Part shown: positions 1 through 11,331 of the stretch, piece after piece | Numbering within the stretch: position 1 is the first letter of the stretch | How the letters are laid out: each line of letters starts with the position of its first letter | Source: Larix kaempferi | Taxonomy: Eukaryota > Streptophyta > Pinopsida > Pinales > Pinaceae | Direction of reading: 5' to 3' | NCBI GenBank assembly: GCA_027924585.1 | Contig: BSBM01000826.1 | Span: 13,981,501-14,045,500, forward strand | Length of the DNA: 64,000 nucleotides | Notes under the pieces: generated by a model | What the model was told of the DNA's origin: nothing | Database searches by the model: none | Seen by the model: only the letters and a program-made list of their open reading frames with translations | Made by a program: the position numbers and the translations under genes

Positions 1-2321
1 GCTTAATAAGCCAAGCATGAACTATAGTCCAAAACGCGCCATAAAGTATGACTTCAACCTTATGCGACGACGAAATCCAAAGTCATACTATGACATAAAT
101 CGTAACATAAAATGTTAATGATTGCCACTTCTTGACAATTCTTACCAACATACACTATGAGATTACAAGGTATGCATTTAAGGTTTGAACCCATGAATTA
201 CGGGTTTGATGGAAATATATTGTTGTCACGCCAACATGGACAGCACACGTGAGAATCACAATGGACAACTCGTTGGAACCGAAATGCTTCACGGGTGGCC
301 TGAGTGGTTGATGTGGTGAAGCCACACTGGCTCAGCCAAAATTTTACAACATTATGACCCCAATCAGCTTGTTGTTTGGCAGGTACGTGTAAGTCCTAGC
401 TCACATGGAAATTATTTGGTAGCTTCTTGTGGTTTGGTCCATGTGGATGGTAGTTGGAAACCATTAAATGTGTCTCCCACCCAACGTGATGTGCTGGCAG
501 CTCCTCTCATGTACTGCGTACACTACGCGGCTCCATAAATGACTAGGTCGATGAACACCGTAGATCTACACATGGTTGGTTTTTTGATCAACTTGATAGC
601 TCCATCACCGTTGATTCCAAGCTCTGTGGTCTTCGCGCCAGTGATCCATGGTGTATGCCTTAACTCCTTGGATACCGAGGTCAGTGGTGGCCATGACCTT
701 TTTGTCCGGTGCCCACAACATTGAAAAATGATGGAGTTTCGATGGGGTTCATTGTTGATGCATTGTGGTTTTGCGTAGAGGGACTTCTTCCTTGCACAAA
801 AGAACTCGTTCACCTCGAACTAGTGGATATGGATTCGATGGTCTCCCAAAGCCCAGAAGAACACCACGACGTCGACGTTAGCTTCTGCATGCTTTGGTAA
901 GTAATACACCACTTTCAACCATTCGCTGTAATGTTTCCTTTACTGTGATAATCCTCTGGTTGATGCTTAACTCTTGTGTTCATGTCATGTATGTAGTGAA
1001 TGGACCATACTGCGGGTTCACTTCACTTAACAGGTAATAAGAAAATCCCTCTTCGTTATACCCTGGTAAAATACATTTGGTTTTGATTTCACTTATTACT
1101 TTGTGAATGTTGATTGTTACGTTTTAACCACTCGTAACCGTTTGCAAGTGATTAAGTAACGCGAAGGTGGTGGAAGCTATAGCAATGTGGAGTGCCTCCA
1201 TGACCGATGCTAAGTGTGGGGACAAAGTGCTTCAACATGCCAGGTAAATCACCGCTTCTCGTAGCCTCGGTGGTCTCACCCCATGGTTCAGGGTTGATTT
1301 ACTCATGTGTTGAAGAGTTAAGTGCTAGGTCGTTGTGGTTTCGTTGTTGTTTAAGAATGGTGGCCCTTGGCCCCAAACACAGAAGCAATAGCTTGCTGCT
1401 GGTGGAGGCCGGTCCTTGCGACCGTATGTTGGGACACATAGAGCGTTTTCGGTGGTTACTGGCACTACTCGGTTTTGACTCTTGAAGGGTTCGGACATGG
1501 GATGTAGAGCATTTGCTCTAAACTGTTGATTTAACTTTGTAAATAAGGAATGCAGTTTGAAAGGAAAACATTTAATCCGTCGCTGGTTTGTGAAACTATA
1601 AGGGCATGCCAACGATTCCTACATCCTCTGTCTCTTTCTTTTTATTAAATGCACAGTGTGATTATGGGAAATGTATGGCGTTCCAACTCGTAATATGAAA
1701 TGTTAACTTTACGCAGCTGGGAAGTTCTACTATTCATAATTTCGTAGGAAAATACGATATGCATAGCGATTCAATGTGTATGGTTACGGTTACTACTCTT
1801 AAGAGCATACCTAAATACATGCAGTGTTAAACTAACTGCATGATCTAGAATCGCCATCATTTGCGTTTGTTGCAGCAGGAACTTCATTTCACATATGCTA
1901 TATAAAGTTGTGGAAATTCGTAAGCTATTATCCATAGGAAAATATATGTCTACACATTCAGTTTTAATGCATGGCCAAGCCGTTGATTGAATATCCTTGT
2001 TTTTAAGCATTACATTTAACTCTTTAATACATTAATATTATATGGCCTTCTAGCCATGGACCACGATTCGATTCTCACAGTGAATCTCGTGTCCTTAGCT
2101 CGAAAAAAGGGCATAAATATTTAAATGATTTACATTAATAAGACATATCATACCAAAAGCATAATACAAGGCATTTATGTGTAGCATGCATCTCCGGCAA
2201 TAATAACAGGTTTAATCATATCATTAGGAAACCCTAAGTTTAAATGCTACTGCACTTGGTAATATGTATACGCATTCTGTCATTTAGGTGGGCTCCATAC
2301 TATGGATCACGAATCGACTCT
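1..2321. other. Unassigned left-edge sequence
   Basis: No coding region was recognised on either strand; open frames are short and show no known motif. If the LTR called at 2338-3897 is right, this stretch would be the 5' leader and start of the interior of that minus-strand element, whose coding part would lie outside the window. A segment near 2053-2076 (catggaccacgattcgattc) resembles one at 2299-2322 (tatggatcacgaatcgactc), so one may be a diverged duplicate of the other. Confidence 0.4.
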
Positions 2322-2335
2322 TGCTATGATAATAA
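2322..2335 (-). other. Possible tRNA-iMet primer-binding site of element A
   Basis: On the minus strand this reads TTATTATCATAGCA. Its TATCATAGCA part differs by one base from the TATCAGAGCA core of the plant initiator tRNA-Met primer-binding site (TGGTATCAGAGC). It sits just inside the LTR proposed at 2338-3897, the correct place for an element read leftward. The first bases do not match, so this is tentative. Confidence 0.3.
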
Positions 2336-2337
2336 CA

Positions 2338-3897
2338 CAATATGCATTCTGTCCATTTAATACATGTATGCTATGTACTCATATAGGTAGTCTAGCAATC
2401 GATTATATTACCCAAACTGGAAATGCAAATAATGTATAATATTTTTAATGACCGTATGGTTAGATTCAGAATAAGCACTTCATTAAGGACATATAAGAAA
2501 CTGTCCTGTTCATTATGATCTATACAATAGAAGAAAGATTTACAAATATCTTAAGGGTTTACATGTTTGCCTGAATTACTTAAGAAAATCTATGTAACCC
2601 TAGTTTTGTCATTCACCTAGAAATGAATATGCTCTGAATAAAATGCATGTATAACACATAGGTTAGCATTTGTAGTGTAAACATTCCAGGATGCATTTCT
2701 CAGGCTTACAACTCTGATTCAACAATATTTATGTTCTCATAGCTGCATCAGAATTTACTTATTAATACAACAACTTAACCAGGAATACTTCAAGTATTTC
2801 ACTCAGATTATGAAACAGAAAATAGATGACATAGATCTAAGAATTTAATGGAAGATCTATGCTCAGAAAATCATTATACAAAATACATATGAACATATGT
2901 GAAATAATAGATCATTTAACAGTACTTCTAGGAAATTATAGAAACACATTCCAATACTGTCCATAACATAAACATATAGGTTCAACAGATACTTATTGGA
3001 GTTCAGATGACCAGTGGAACCAAGCACAAACCTCCCAGCCTTTGACCAGCAAGTACTCCTTGAGTTCAAGTCACCCCCGAGCTGAGTTCACAGTCCCCCA
3101 GGTCAGAGTATAGTTTTTAAGTCACCCTTAGCTTGTTTAATCAAGTTATTTTAGGATGTGACAGTGGAAGCAGGAAACCCAACATCCAAATCAGTACTCC
3201 TAAGCTCCAGGATGCTCCAGGGCCTTTTAAGCCTAAGCCATTAAGAGAATCAATATAACACAACCTATTCAGGTAAATGCAGTACTCCTGCTTAGCTTGG
3301 GGTGGTTCTACTACCTGCACACAATTAAGTGGCCAACCTCTTACCAAACTATATGATTCCTCTTAATCTAGGCAAATTTGGTCCTCCCAAATATGTCCTC
3401 TTGATCTGGACTAGTTTGGTTCTCCCAAATCTATCCTCAATCACTTGGATTTAGGACCAGTTTGGTTCTCCCAAATCTGTCCTCCCTCACCAGTCTTCAT
3501 GTGTCTTAGGTTCATGTGTATTCCCATTTCTCTTGTGTGTTCATCTCATGAGATTGTGAATGATGAATGTGAAAATGTTTGTGTTTCAATGAGTATTCAC
3601 TTTTTATTCTCTTAGGTGAAAATTCCTCATTTTATATTGAATTCTTTTAATTCATTAGTTTCTCAAATCTCTTCTTTAGGGTTTTCCATTTCTTTCCAAT
3701 AATAATTTCTTCTTCTTATTATTAAGTGGCATTTTCCCTCCAAACCTTAGGGGACTGTGACTCCCATCTCATTAATGTGCTGGTCCACATAGTCATTAGA
3801 AATCAATTTATCATATTTCTAAAGTCACCTAAGTAAACTGAAATAATACTTAGTAGAAATATAATAGGGGTTCAAAGTCCAAAATTGGGGTATTACG
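2338..3897 (-). repeat. Probable LTR of element A (5' LTR, minus strand)
   Basis: Read on the minus strand, the block starts CGTAATACCCCAATTTTGG, close to the TGTAATACCC start common in plant gypsy LTRs and similar to the LTR start of element C (TGTAATATCC). Its right edge cuts the gag of element B cleanly: B's gag reads through S-S-N-S-L-N and then changes directly into this sequence. The left edge is placed by the primer-binding-site-like sequence at 2322-2335. That gives about 1.56 kb, a reasonable LTR length. The partner LTR and a target-site duplication are not visible because the element leaves the window. Confidence 0.4.
3376..3484. repeat. Three-copy short repeat inside LTR A
   Basis: Three copies of a 24-base unit, tttggtcctcccaaatatgt plus cctc and close variants, lie at 3376-3400, 3415-3438 and 3461-3484. 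Spacing is about 39 and 46 bases. Such short direct repeats are common in the U3 part of LTRs, where they can act as promoter elements. No function can be shown here. Confidence 0.6.
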
Positions 3898-4439
3898 TGG
3901 TTCAAGGAATTCGAGGAGCACCATAAATGAAATGTGGTGACGTGATCACCTGGATCCTCACCTTTATTCCCCTCAAACTTTGGAACGTCGGAAGGGATCT
4001 TGGTGGGGACTGGAGGCCATGTAGGATCATGACACACCGGATCATTCGTGAGATTCGAAAGATCGGGTAAGTTTAACCTAGCAAGAAATGGGAGTTGAGG
4101 CTGTGAAGCTTGATTATAAGCTCCCGAAAGAAACTAACTCTGCGAAGGTGAGATTTTTTTCATCGTAGCCGACACCTAAGGTGCCGACGAACTCTGATAG
4201 AATCCATGACTGTGACCATAAGGATAATAACCTCATCCTAACTGACCCATGTTATGATATACAGGTATGTGCATAGAAGGGATTCCATGGGAGGGATTGG
4301 GATAATAATTAGGACCAGTTGAAAATCCATTAGAATGACCTCCATAAGAATGGGGTCCCGTATAACCACTCGAGGAAGGGAAACTAGACGAGTGAGGGCC
4401 GTATGAAAACGGTATATTCCCACCCATTGAAATCAATGA
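3898..4439 (-). pseudogene. Element B gag, capsid part (third fragment)
   Basis: Retrotransposon Gag would form the particle that packages element RNA. The minus-strand frame carries a G/S/Y/P-rich stretch (about 4423-4240), then in 4037-3898 the recognisable capsid start: an N-L-P-D-L segment, P-K-F-E-G, G-E-D-P-G-D-H and F-H-L-W-C-S-S-N-S (3932-3906). Element I has nearly the same motif with H-I-M-S-F-H-L-W-C-S-S-N-S, which fixes the family. Stop codons near 4232 and between about 4170 and 4110 break the frame. The fragment ends abruptly at 3898, where LTR A begins, so the rest of the capsid domain is missing from the window. Confidence 0.7.
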
Positions 4440-4444
4440 ACTAG

Positions 4445-6320
4445 TGTAATATCCCGATTTTGACCCTACTGCATTAAAATTGTAAATGATGTAAACATTG
4501 TTATTAATCATGGTGAAGAGCTCAAGGCCAAGGCCCCACCATCGATTTAGCGTTTCATGTATCAGCAATTAAAATAGATGCATAAGGTTCTTGTGTTGGG
4601 CATGCACAATGTAAATTAATACATCATGTAAATACGAATTTTAATGAAATACCCACAACTAGCTATGCAATGCAACAAAGAGATGGGGGCATGATTTTTA
4701 TAAGGAATAGGGAGGAAAATTATTCAAACCCTTGAGCCAATAGTGTTAACCCATGTGTCAATGAGAAATTCCATAAATCCTCAACTACCCATTTTGGCTT
4801 ATGCACCCAATCATTAAATTCTTCCAAGAGTTGGTTGAGGCAGTTAATGCCTTGGGAGTGGAGAGGTATGGAAGCCAATTTCGTGTATGGGCAAGCCATC
4901 AACCTGGGAAATCGAAATTTGTCTCCTTGGGCAAGAAAACACCCACGAATTGCCTTGCCAAGCCATTATTCAAGATTAGACTTCACTCTCTCACGTTTTG
5001 GAAGTTGGCTGGGCGTTTCTCTCAGGAAGCACGCTGTAAATTTGATGGTCTTCAAGTTGAGAATCCCGTTTTTGTGATGGCTGGACTGTGGGGAAAGAGG
5101 AGAATCCATTGGAAAGCTCAATAGATAAGTTTTGATAGCTTGTTGTTCCATATTTGTTGTGAAAAACGTTTTTGTGAACTTCCAGATTTGGTTTCCATAT
5201 AGAAAAATCATTTTTGAGAACCCAGTAGTTATCCCCTACCTCAGAAATCGTTTTTGAATGTTTCCATCAATTGTGTGACTGGGTATATGTCAATTTCGGG
5301 TGCCAACCTGTCACAGTTTTGCCCAAAATTCGTTTTTGGTTCCTTGCCGCCAGATAATGACTGTGTGAAGCCATTTTTGGCCCTTAAATGCCCATAATCG
5401 TTTTTCTGAGAACGACTTGCTCTCCCAGGGTTGGTCCCCATCTTCCATTTCCGTTTTGGTTTTCCCAAGTTTTTCTGAAACTAACAAAAACCCCATTTGG
5501 GCATCCCACTGTAAAAACGTTTCTTCTTCATGCCCATAAATTGTGATTTTTCTGTTATGTGCATCCCTGTTTTGGCCTGAACCCTTGAGCAAGAAAATTG
5601 GAGTGGTAGTGGACAGAATTGGATTGATAAACCTAGTAAAGGGAGTAATCTCTCAGGAAGATCAAGAGGGATGGTCACTCTTCTATGCACACCTTGGACA
5701 CTCTATATTGGAAGGTATGGCCTGAGGGACAGTGTATTGGTGAAGGGAATACTTCCTTGAGTGGGGTATGTAGGCATTGTGGGTGCCAAGCTAGATAGAT
5801 CTTGTAGAGGTGTCCATGGCTCTGTTCTTGAGCTCACTAGTTTAGTAATTCTCCCTTTCCATTTCCTAGCAGCCTGATAAACCCCAATTGTAGATTGGCT
5901 TGGCTCAATTTGGTGTATGTTTGGCTATGTGTGAGTCTGTTGTTCCCTAGTTCCTTGTAGAAATCATGCCCAGCTTGGGGGTGGCAGTTGTATCAAGAGA
6001 TTGATAAGCACAACTGGCCAGTGGTCGGGTGGAACGTTGCAGTTGCATAGCTGGTTGCTTGGGACTACTTTGTTGGAGATAAGTACTCTCATGTGTTTAA
6101 ATTCTGCAATGTATTTATTCAATGGTTGTCATGAAAATGTTGAATGTATGTTAGATATTAAACATGATTTTTAATTCTGTTGTGTTCAATTACAATATGC
6201 ATATGTACATGTCTTTTTCCATCAATGAATGAATTTTTACTTATGTGATATGGGGCTAGATGCCCGGAATCAGAGTCTTGTTCTGTCCCTTGCTTGGGTT
6301 GATGGGAGGGGATTTTGATA
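4445..6320 (+). repeat. 5' LTR of element C
   Basis: Begins TGTAATATCCCG and ends GATTTTGATA; the matching end of the 3' LTR is TTTGACA, so the original terminus was probably CA. The copy at 12740 onward aligns with it throughout, including the shared block around 4801-5130 and 13096-13420. The LTR supplies promoter and polyadenylation signals for the element. The open frames inside it (for example 4801-5124) recur in the other LTR only because the LTRs are copies, and are not taken as genes. Confidence 0.93.
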
Positions 6321-6323
6321 GTG

Positions 6324-6335
6324 TGGTATCAGAGC
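6324..6335 (+). other. Primer-binding site of element C (tRNA-iMet)
   Basis: TGGTATCAGAGC, a perfect match to the common plant primer-binding site complementary to the 3' end of initiator tRNA-Met, begins three bases after the 5' LTR. Minus-strand DNA synthesis of the element would start here. Confidence 0.93.
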
Positions 6336-8042
6336 CATAGGCTACAACATTGGGCCTCTATGGGCCAAATATGATCAGAGTTACACAAGGGAATATCTCC
6401 TTGTAAACACCACAGATTGCCATGTTGGGCCTCAACAGACTAAGGTTGAATAGTTTGCAGAGCTTATGATTCAACACTATGGCTGTTGGGCCTTTCATAG
6501 AGATATAAATCATTGTGTGTATATGTATGTAGTATTTGAAGTTAAAATGAATTAGAGAAACCTGAAGATCTCATAGCTTCTATTTGATTAAGATGGGAAA
6601 TCATTTCTTTGACTGTTTTTGGGATTCTTGCAAAATTGCTTGCATTGATTTCATGCTATGAAAGTGAGGAAGGAGGGAGAAAATCCCTTTTCAGGTTGAA
6701 TGCTTACTTACATTGTTTCTAATGTAGTATCATTCTATTTTTGAATTTGTTGATTGCCCCATGAAGAAGAGAAGGAGGCGCAACCTCTTTCCATCTTATA
6801 TTATTTTGTTGTTTTGTTGTTTCATGCTTGACATGGAAGAGGTGCAATATTTCTTGAAATACTTTATGTTTTATGCAAGTTTGATCTGTAAGTAGCTCAC
6901 CTTTGTAAATAAACGAAGGACACATTTCTAGAAAAATTCTAACTGTCTTTGAAAATTTTGCAAAAAATTTTCTAACTGTTTTTCTGAGTTTTCTGCTAAA
7001 AGCTGTGTCGGCGATTTTAGCCTTATCTTTCACGTCACAGTTGGCGAAATAGTTTCTAATTCGACGCTGAAAGATAGAATTTTTTTTCAAAATTTTTCCT
7101 AAGGGCTGTGGTGGCGGCGAAAGTTAAGCTAACTTTGCGCAACACGGCGGCGAAAGTTAAGCTAACTTTCTACGCGCGTGGCAGCGAAAGTTAGGCTAAC
7201 TTTCTGCGCGCACGGCGGTGAAAGTTAGACTAATTTTCTGCACGCGTGACGGTGAGAATTGGGCTAACTCTTGCGACTATGTCGGCAAAGATAAGCCCAA
7301 AAGTGCCGCAACGGTTGGCAAAATAGCTATTAACTCTGTGCCGAGGGGAAGCGGCGGCAGTCCCAGGGTTGGCGGTCGGAGATTTTAACGTTAATTTTTG
7401 CGACACCATCGGTGGAGATGTTGCTAATTCTGCGCCGAAAGGGAAGAGAAAATTCTAAATTTTTTTTTCTAAGTGTTTCAAATTTTTTTGCCTAAGGGCT
7501 GTGGCGGCGGCGAAAGTTAAGCTAACTTTCTGTGCGCGCGGTGGCGAAAGTTAGGCTAACTTTCTGCGTGTGCGGCGGTGAAAGTTAGACTAATTTTCTG
7601 CAATGCAAGCAGCGACAACTTAGCGATAGGAGCCGTGCCACCCACGGCAATTTTAAGGATAAAATCTGCGACGTGCACGGCGGCAAAAATAACCTTAACA
7701 TTCGCGGCAATCTTAAGGATAAAATCTGCGACATGTGTGGTGCGCAACGACAGAATTTAGCTTAAAATTCCATGACATGGGATGCACTTTTTAAGCTAAT
7801 TTTCCGTGACAATGGCGGCCATTTTAACCTTAATAATTACGCTAAACGGGGAAAGTCTATGATTGGACAAAGTTGTCAATATGAGATTTCCCCGCATACA
7901 TGCAAATAGTTTCTAGTATTATAATGAAGCTAATAGTTGTATTTATAAGCACATTTTGCAGAATTATAGTCACATCAAGCAGCATTCCAGATACGTGTCG
8001 TTGGAAAGTTCTAGTCTTGGTTGGGTCAAGAATATCAACATC
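6336..8042 (+). other. Long leader of element C
   Basis: About 1.7 kb between the primer-binding site and gag. No convincing reading frame was found. The first half is ordinary AT-rich DNA. The second half (7085-7760) is GC-rich and made of short tandem repeats able to form hairpins, listed separately. Such leaders would carry packaging and translation signals, but none can be identified by eye. Confidence 0.7.
7104..7620 (+). repeat. Hairpin-forming tandem repeats in the leader of C
   Basis: A unit of about 33 bases built on cggcggcgaaagttaagcta and acttt repeats about five times in 7104-7260 and about three times in 7500-7605. The core AAAGTTA-AGC-TAACTTT is a perfect 7-bp stem with a three-base loop. 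In one copy the loop changes to GGC while both stem arms are kept. The two blocks are preceded by the same sequence (cctaagggctgtgg at about 7099 and 7492), so a segment of roughly 390 bases was duplicated. A related unit, cggcaattttaaggataaaa, occurs at about 7645 and 7706. Confidence 0.8.
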
Positions 8043-9361
8043 ATGGATGATGCACAGGATCCCTATGAGCCTGAGACAGATGCCATGGGGGAAAATATAC
8101 ATGTTGAGAATGCTCAAACAGAATCCAATGGGAGAAGAAATCGAGAGACTCCCCCAGATATTGCAGCCACCATGAGGACCCTAAGGGTGGAGTTGCAAAG
8201 TTGTAGAGAGGCTAACGATAGGATGATTAAAGCTCAGGAAGAACAAAATCAGTTAAATGCAGCCATGTTGTAGAGTTTGACAGATATCCAAAGGAAAATA
8301 AAATCTGGGCATCAAACATCAAATCCAAAAAGGAGTGGCAGTAGTTCAAGGAGAAATTCTCGCAAGAGGTCCAATATCTAGAGAAGAGTTTCTAGAGATA
8401 GAACTTATACTCCAGAAATCTCTTCTAGTGTATCATCTGACTCCAAAGGATCCATTGAGGGTTCAAGCTCTTCATTTCGCGAGAATAAGAGGAAGAGGCA
8501 TTACAAGAGCAATTCACATGGACAATTTAAGAAGGCAAAACCTCCTAATTTGATGGAGAGGTAAAGTCTGGTCAAAAAGCTGAAGCTTGGCTTCTTGGAA
8601 TGAGAAAGTATTTCCAAGTCCAAGACTACTCTGGAAATATGAAGGCAAGGGTCGCCATCTTCAACTTGAATGGATGAGCATCTACATGGTGGGAACACAT
8701 TCAGCAAGTGAGGAAGATCAATGAAAGAAAGATTGTGTGCAAGCAATTCAAGAAATATTTCAAGTAGAAGTACCTCTCTGATAGGTACTATGATGACAAG
8801 ATCAAAGAGTTCCATGAGCTCAGATTGGGACAATTAACCATGGAAGAGTATGCAAACAAGTTCTTGGATTTGCTGAGGTATGTCAGGTATATTCGAGATG
8901 ACAAGGTGAAAATTCCGTGTTTTCTAAGTGGGCTACCTCAGTCATATAAATATAGGATTTAATTTGATGAGCCTCGAACTCTAGAGGAGACAATGAGGAA
9001 GGCCAATTATTGCTATGATCAAAACAAAAGCAAACCTGATTTCCATAAGGCATGGAAGGGCAAGAAGAATGAGAAGTTTGACCAGAGGAAGAAAGGTTTC
9101 AAACCTCCTCATATTAGAAATCAGCCAAGGCAGCCATCACAGGTTGTAACCAAGCCAACTAGGATGATGGGAGACAAGCCAAGAGATCCAAAGGAGCCAA
9201 GAGAACCACTTCAATGTTGAGGTTGTGGAGGAGACCACATGCTTAGGAACTGCCCACATCGGAATGGGAATGCAAATCAAGTTCACAACATCCAAAGAGT
9301 TGAAACTGTGGGTCAAGTGGCGAGGACAATTCCTAGAATCAATGCAGCACTAGATGACCGC
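8043..9361 (+). pseudogene. Element C gag
   Basis: Gag would form the virus-like particle. The frame opens with M-D-D-A-Q-D at 8043 and has an early coiled, charged segment (about 8160-8260), an S/R-rich segment to 8540, then the capsid from about 8550 with A-W-L-L-G-M-R-K, a W-W motif near 8690, and S-D-R-Y-Y-D-D-K followed by L-S-G-L-P-Q (about 8925). A one-base deletion near 8551 shifts the frame. The nucleocapsid zinc knuckle (C-x2-C-x3-H-x4-C) lies at 9215-9253, but the residue after the first cysteine is now TGA, probably from TGG. Other stops are at 8271, about 8397, 8673, 8766 and 8960. Family assignment is secure from these motifs and from the protease that follows in the same frame. 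Confidence 0.85.
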
Positions 9362-9775
9362 TAGGCAGATCATCAATCAACTATGGTTGAAGTTGAAGGT
9401 AATATTTCTAAGCAGTATATTTCTATTTTGATTGATCCTGGATCTACTCACAGTTATATCACTCCTAAAATTGTTGAGGTTTGTGCTTTTACGAAATTAA
9501 AGCATAGTAAATCATGGTTAGTTCAACTAGCCATTGGAACCAAGAGAAAGGTTAGTGAAATTGTAGAGAAATTTCCCTTAGAGATGGATGCGTTGTTCAC
9601 TTGTGCAAATCTGAATGTTTTTCCACTGGGTTCCTATGATATTCTCATTGGATTGGATTGGTTAGAGGCACACAGGGTTAAACTTGATTGCTACAATAAA
9701 ATTTTTGAATGCACGAATGAAGAAGGAAACCCAAGGGTTGTAAAAGGCATTCCAAAGGTGACTTATTTTAGGTAG
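9362..9775 (+). pseudogene. Element C protease
   Basis: A retropepsin-type aspartic protease that would cut the polyprotein. The active-site segment I-L-I-D-P-G-S-T-H-S is at 9425-9454, with P in place of the S or T usual after the catalytic D, a variant known in plant gypsy elements. The second conserved stretch Y-D-I-L-I-G-L-D-W-L is at about 9637-9666. It continues gag in the same frame, separated only by a stop at 9362-9364 and followed by a stop at 9773-9775, then leads into reverse transcriptase without a frame change. So C was originally one gag-pol frame in this part. Confidence 0.9.
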
Positions 9776-11331
9776 GTTTCTGCCATGCAGTTGAAGAAGT
9801 TATGTAGGAAAGGTTGTCAATTGTATGCAACCCATGTTTTGGAGGCAATAGAGGATGAAACTCTTAAGTTGGAGGACTATCAAGTATTGCAGGAATTCAG
9901 GGATGTCTTTCCTGATGAGATTCTTGGACTTCCTCCAAAGAGAGACATTGATTTTACAATTGAACTTGTGACAGGAGTAGCACTAGTGTCCAAGACACCG
10001 TACAGGATGAGTACACCAGAATTGCTAGAATTGAAAATGCAATTACAAGAGTTGTTGGAAAAGAAATATATCAGGCCAAGTGTGTCCCCGTGGGGAGCAC
10101 CTGTTCTATTTGTGAAAAAGAAAGATGGAACAATCAGGTTATGTATTGACTACAGACAATTGAACAAAGTTACTATGAAGAATAAATACCCATTGCCCCT
10201 AATTGATGACCTTTTTGATCAAATGAGAGGAGTAAAGGTATTTTCAAAGATTGACTTAGGTCAGGTTACCATCAGGTAAGAATCAAAGAGGAAGATATTC
10301 ATAAGACAGTCTTTAAAACGAGGTATGGACACTATGAATTTGTGGTGATACCATTTGGTCTCACAAATGCACCGGCTACATTCATGTGTTTCATGAATAG
10401 TGTTTTCAGCAAGTATTTGGACAAGTTTGTTTTTGTTTTTCTAGACGACATTCTCATCTATTCCAAGAATGAAGAAGAGCATGAAGAACATTTGAGAATG
10501 ACATTGCAATTGCTAAGGGAGCATAAACTTTATGCAAAGTTAAGCAAATGTGACTTTTATAAAGATACAATTCATTATTTGGGTCACATTATCTCAGACG
10601 AAGGAATATCTGTGGACCCTGAGAAGATTGAAGCCATTATGAATTGGCCAACTCCAAGGAATGTGACAGATGTGAGATCTTTTATGGGCCTTCCTGGGTA
10701 CTATAGGAGGTTTATTGAAGGATTCTCCAAGGTTGCAAACCCGATCACTTCTTTGCAAAAGAAGGGTATGAAGTTTGAATGGTCACCAAGATGTGAGGAA
10801 AGTTTCCAACAGTTGAAGAATCTTCTTACGAGTGCACCAATTTTGAAAATTGCAGACCCAGAAAACGACTTTGTGGTGTGTACCGATGCATGCAACCAAG
10901 GACTTGAAGGAGTTCTTATGCAAGACAACCACGTGGTATGCTATAAGTCGAGAAATTTGAAGGAGCACGAGAAAATTTTTGCTACTCATGATTTAGAACT
11001 TGTAGCCATAGTACATGCTTTGAAGATGTGGAGGTATTACTTAATGGGCAGAAAATTTGAGCTAAGGACGGACCATTGTGGTCTGAAATACTTATTTCAT
11101 CAGCTAAATTTGAATGCCAGGCAAGCTAGATGGTTGGAATTTTTGTGTGAATTTGATTTTAAAATCAAACACATAAAAGGGAAAGAAAACAAGGTGGCTG
11201 ATGCACGCAGGAAAGTACACGAAATGCATGTGGCAGCGCTTAGCACTTTCCAACCAGATTTGAGGCAGCAGATTGTTAACCATATTGTTGAGGATGAAGT
11301 GTATGTGCAATTAAAGGATAAATTGCAGTAG
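9776..11331 (+). pseudogene. Element C reverse transcriptase and RNase H
   Basis: Would copy element RNA into DNA. After the pre-RT segment ending [10 protein letters not shown] (about 9925-9955), the RT core runs from about 10060, with [15 protein letters not shown] near 10086 and [10 protein letters not shown] one-base deletion near 10259 shifts the frame; RT resumes with [10 protein letters not shown] at 10345. The catalytic motif is F-L-D-D (about 10438-10449). RNase H follows with T-D-A near 10885, D-L-E-L near 10993 and T-D-H near 11071, then H-I-K-G-K-E-N near 11171. The C-terminal D-A-R-R replaces the usual D-A-L-S-R. The frame ends at a TAG (11329-11331) between two glutamine codons. 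Confidence 0.92.

Noticed and set aside
4801-5124. 107-codon frame in LTR C, repeated at 13096-13419
   Set aside because: Repeated only as part of the LTR pair; no domain and many changes between copies.
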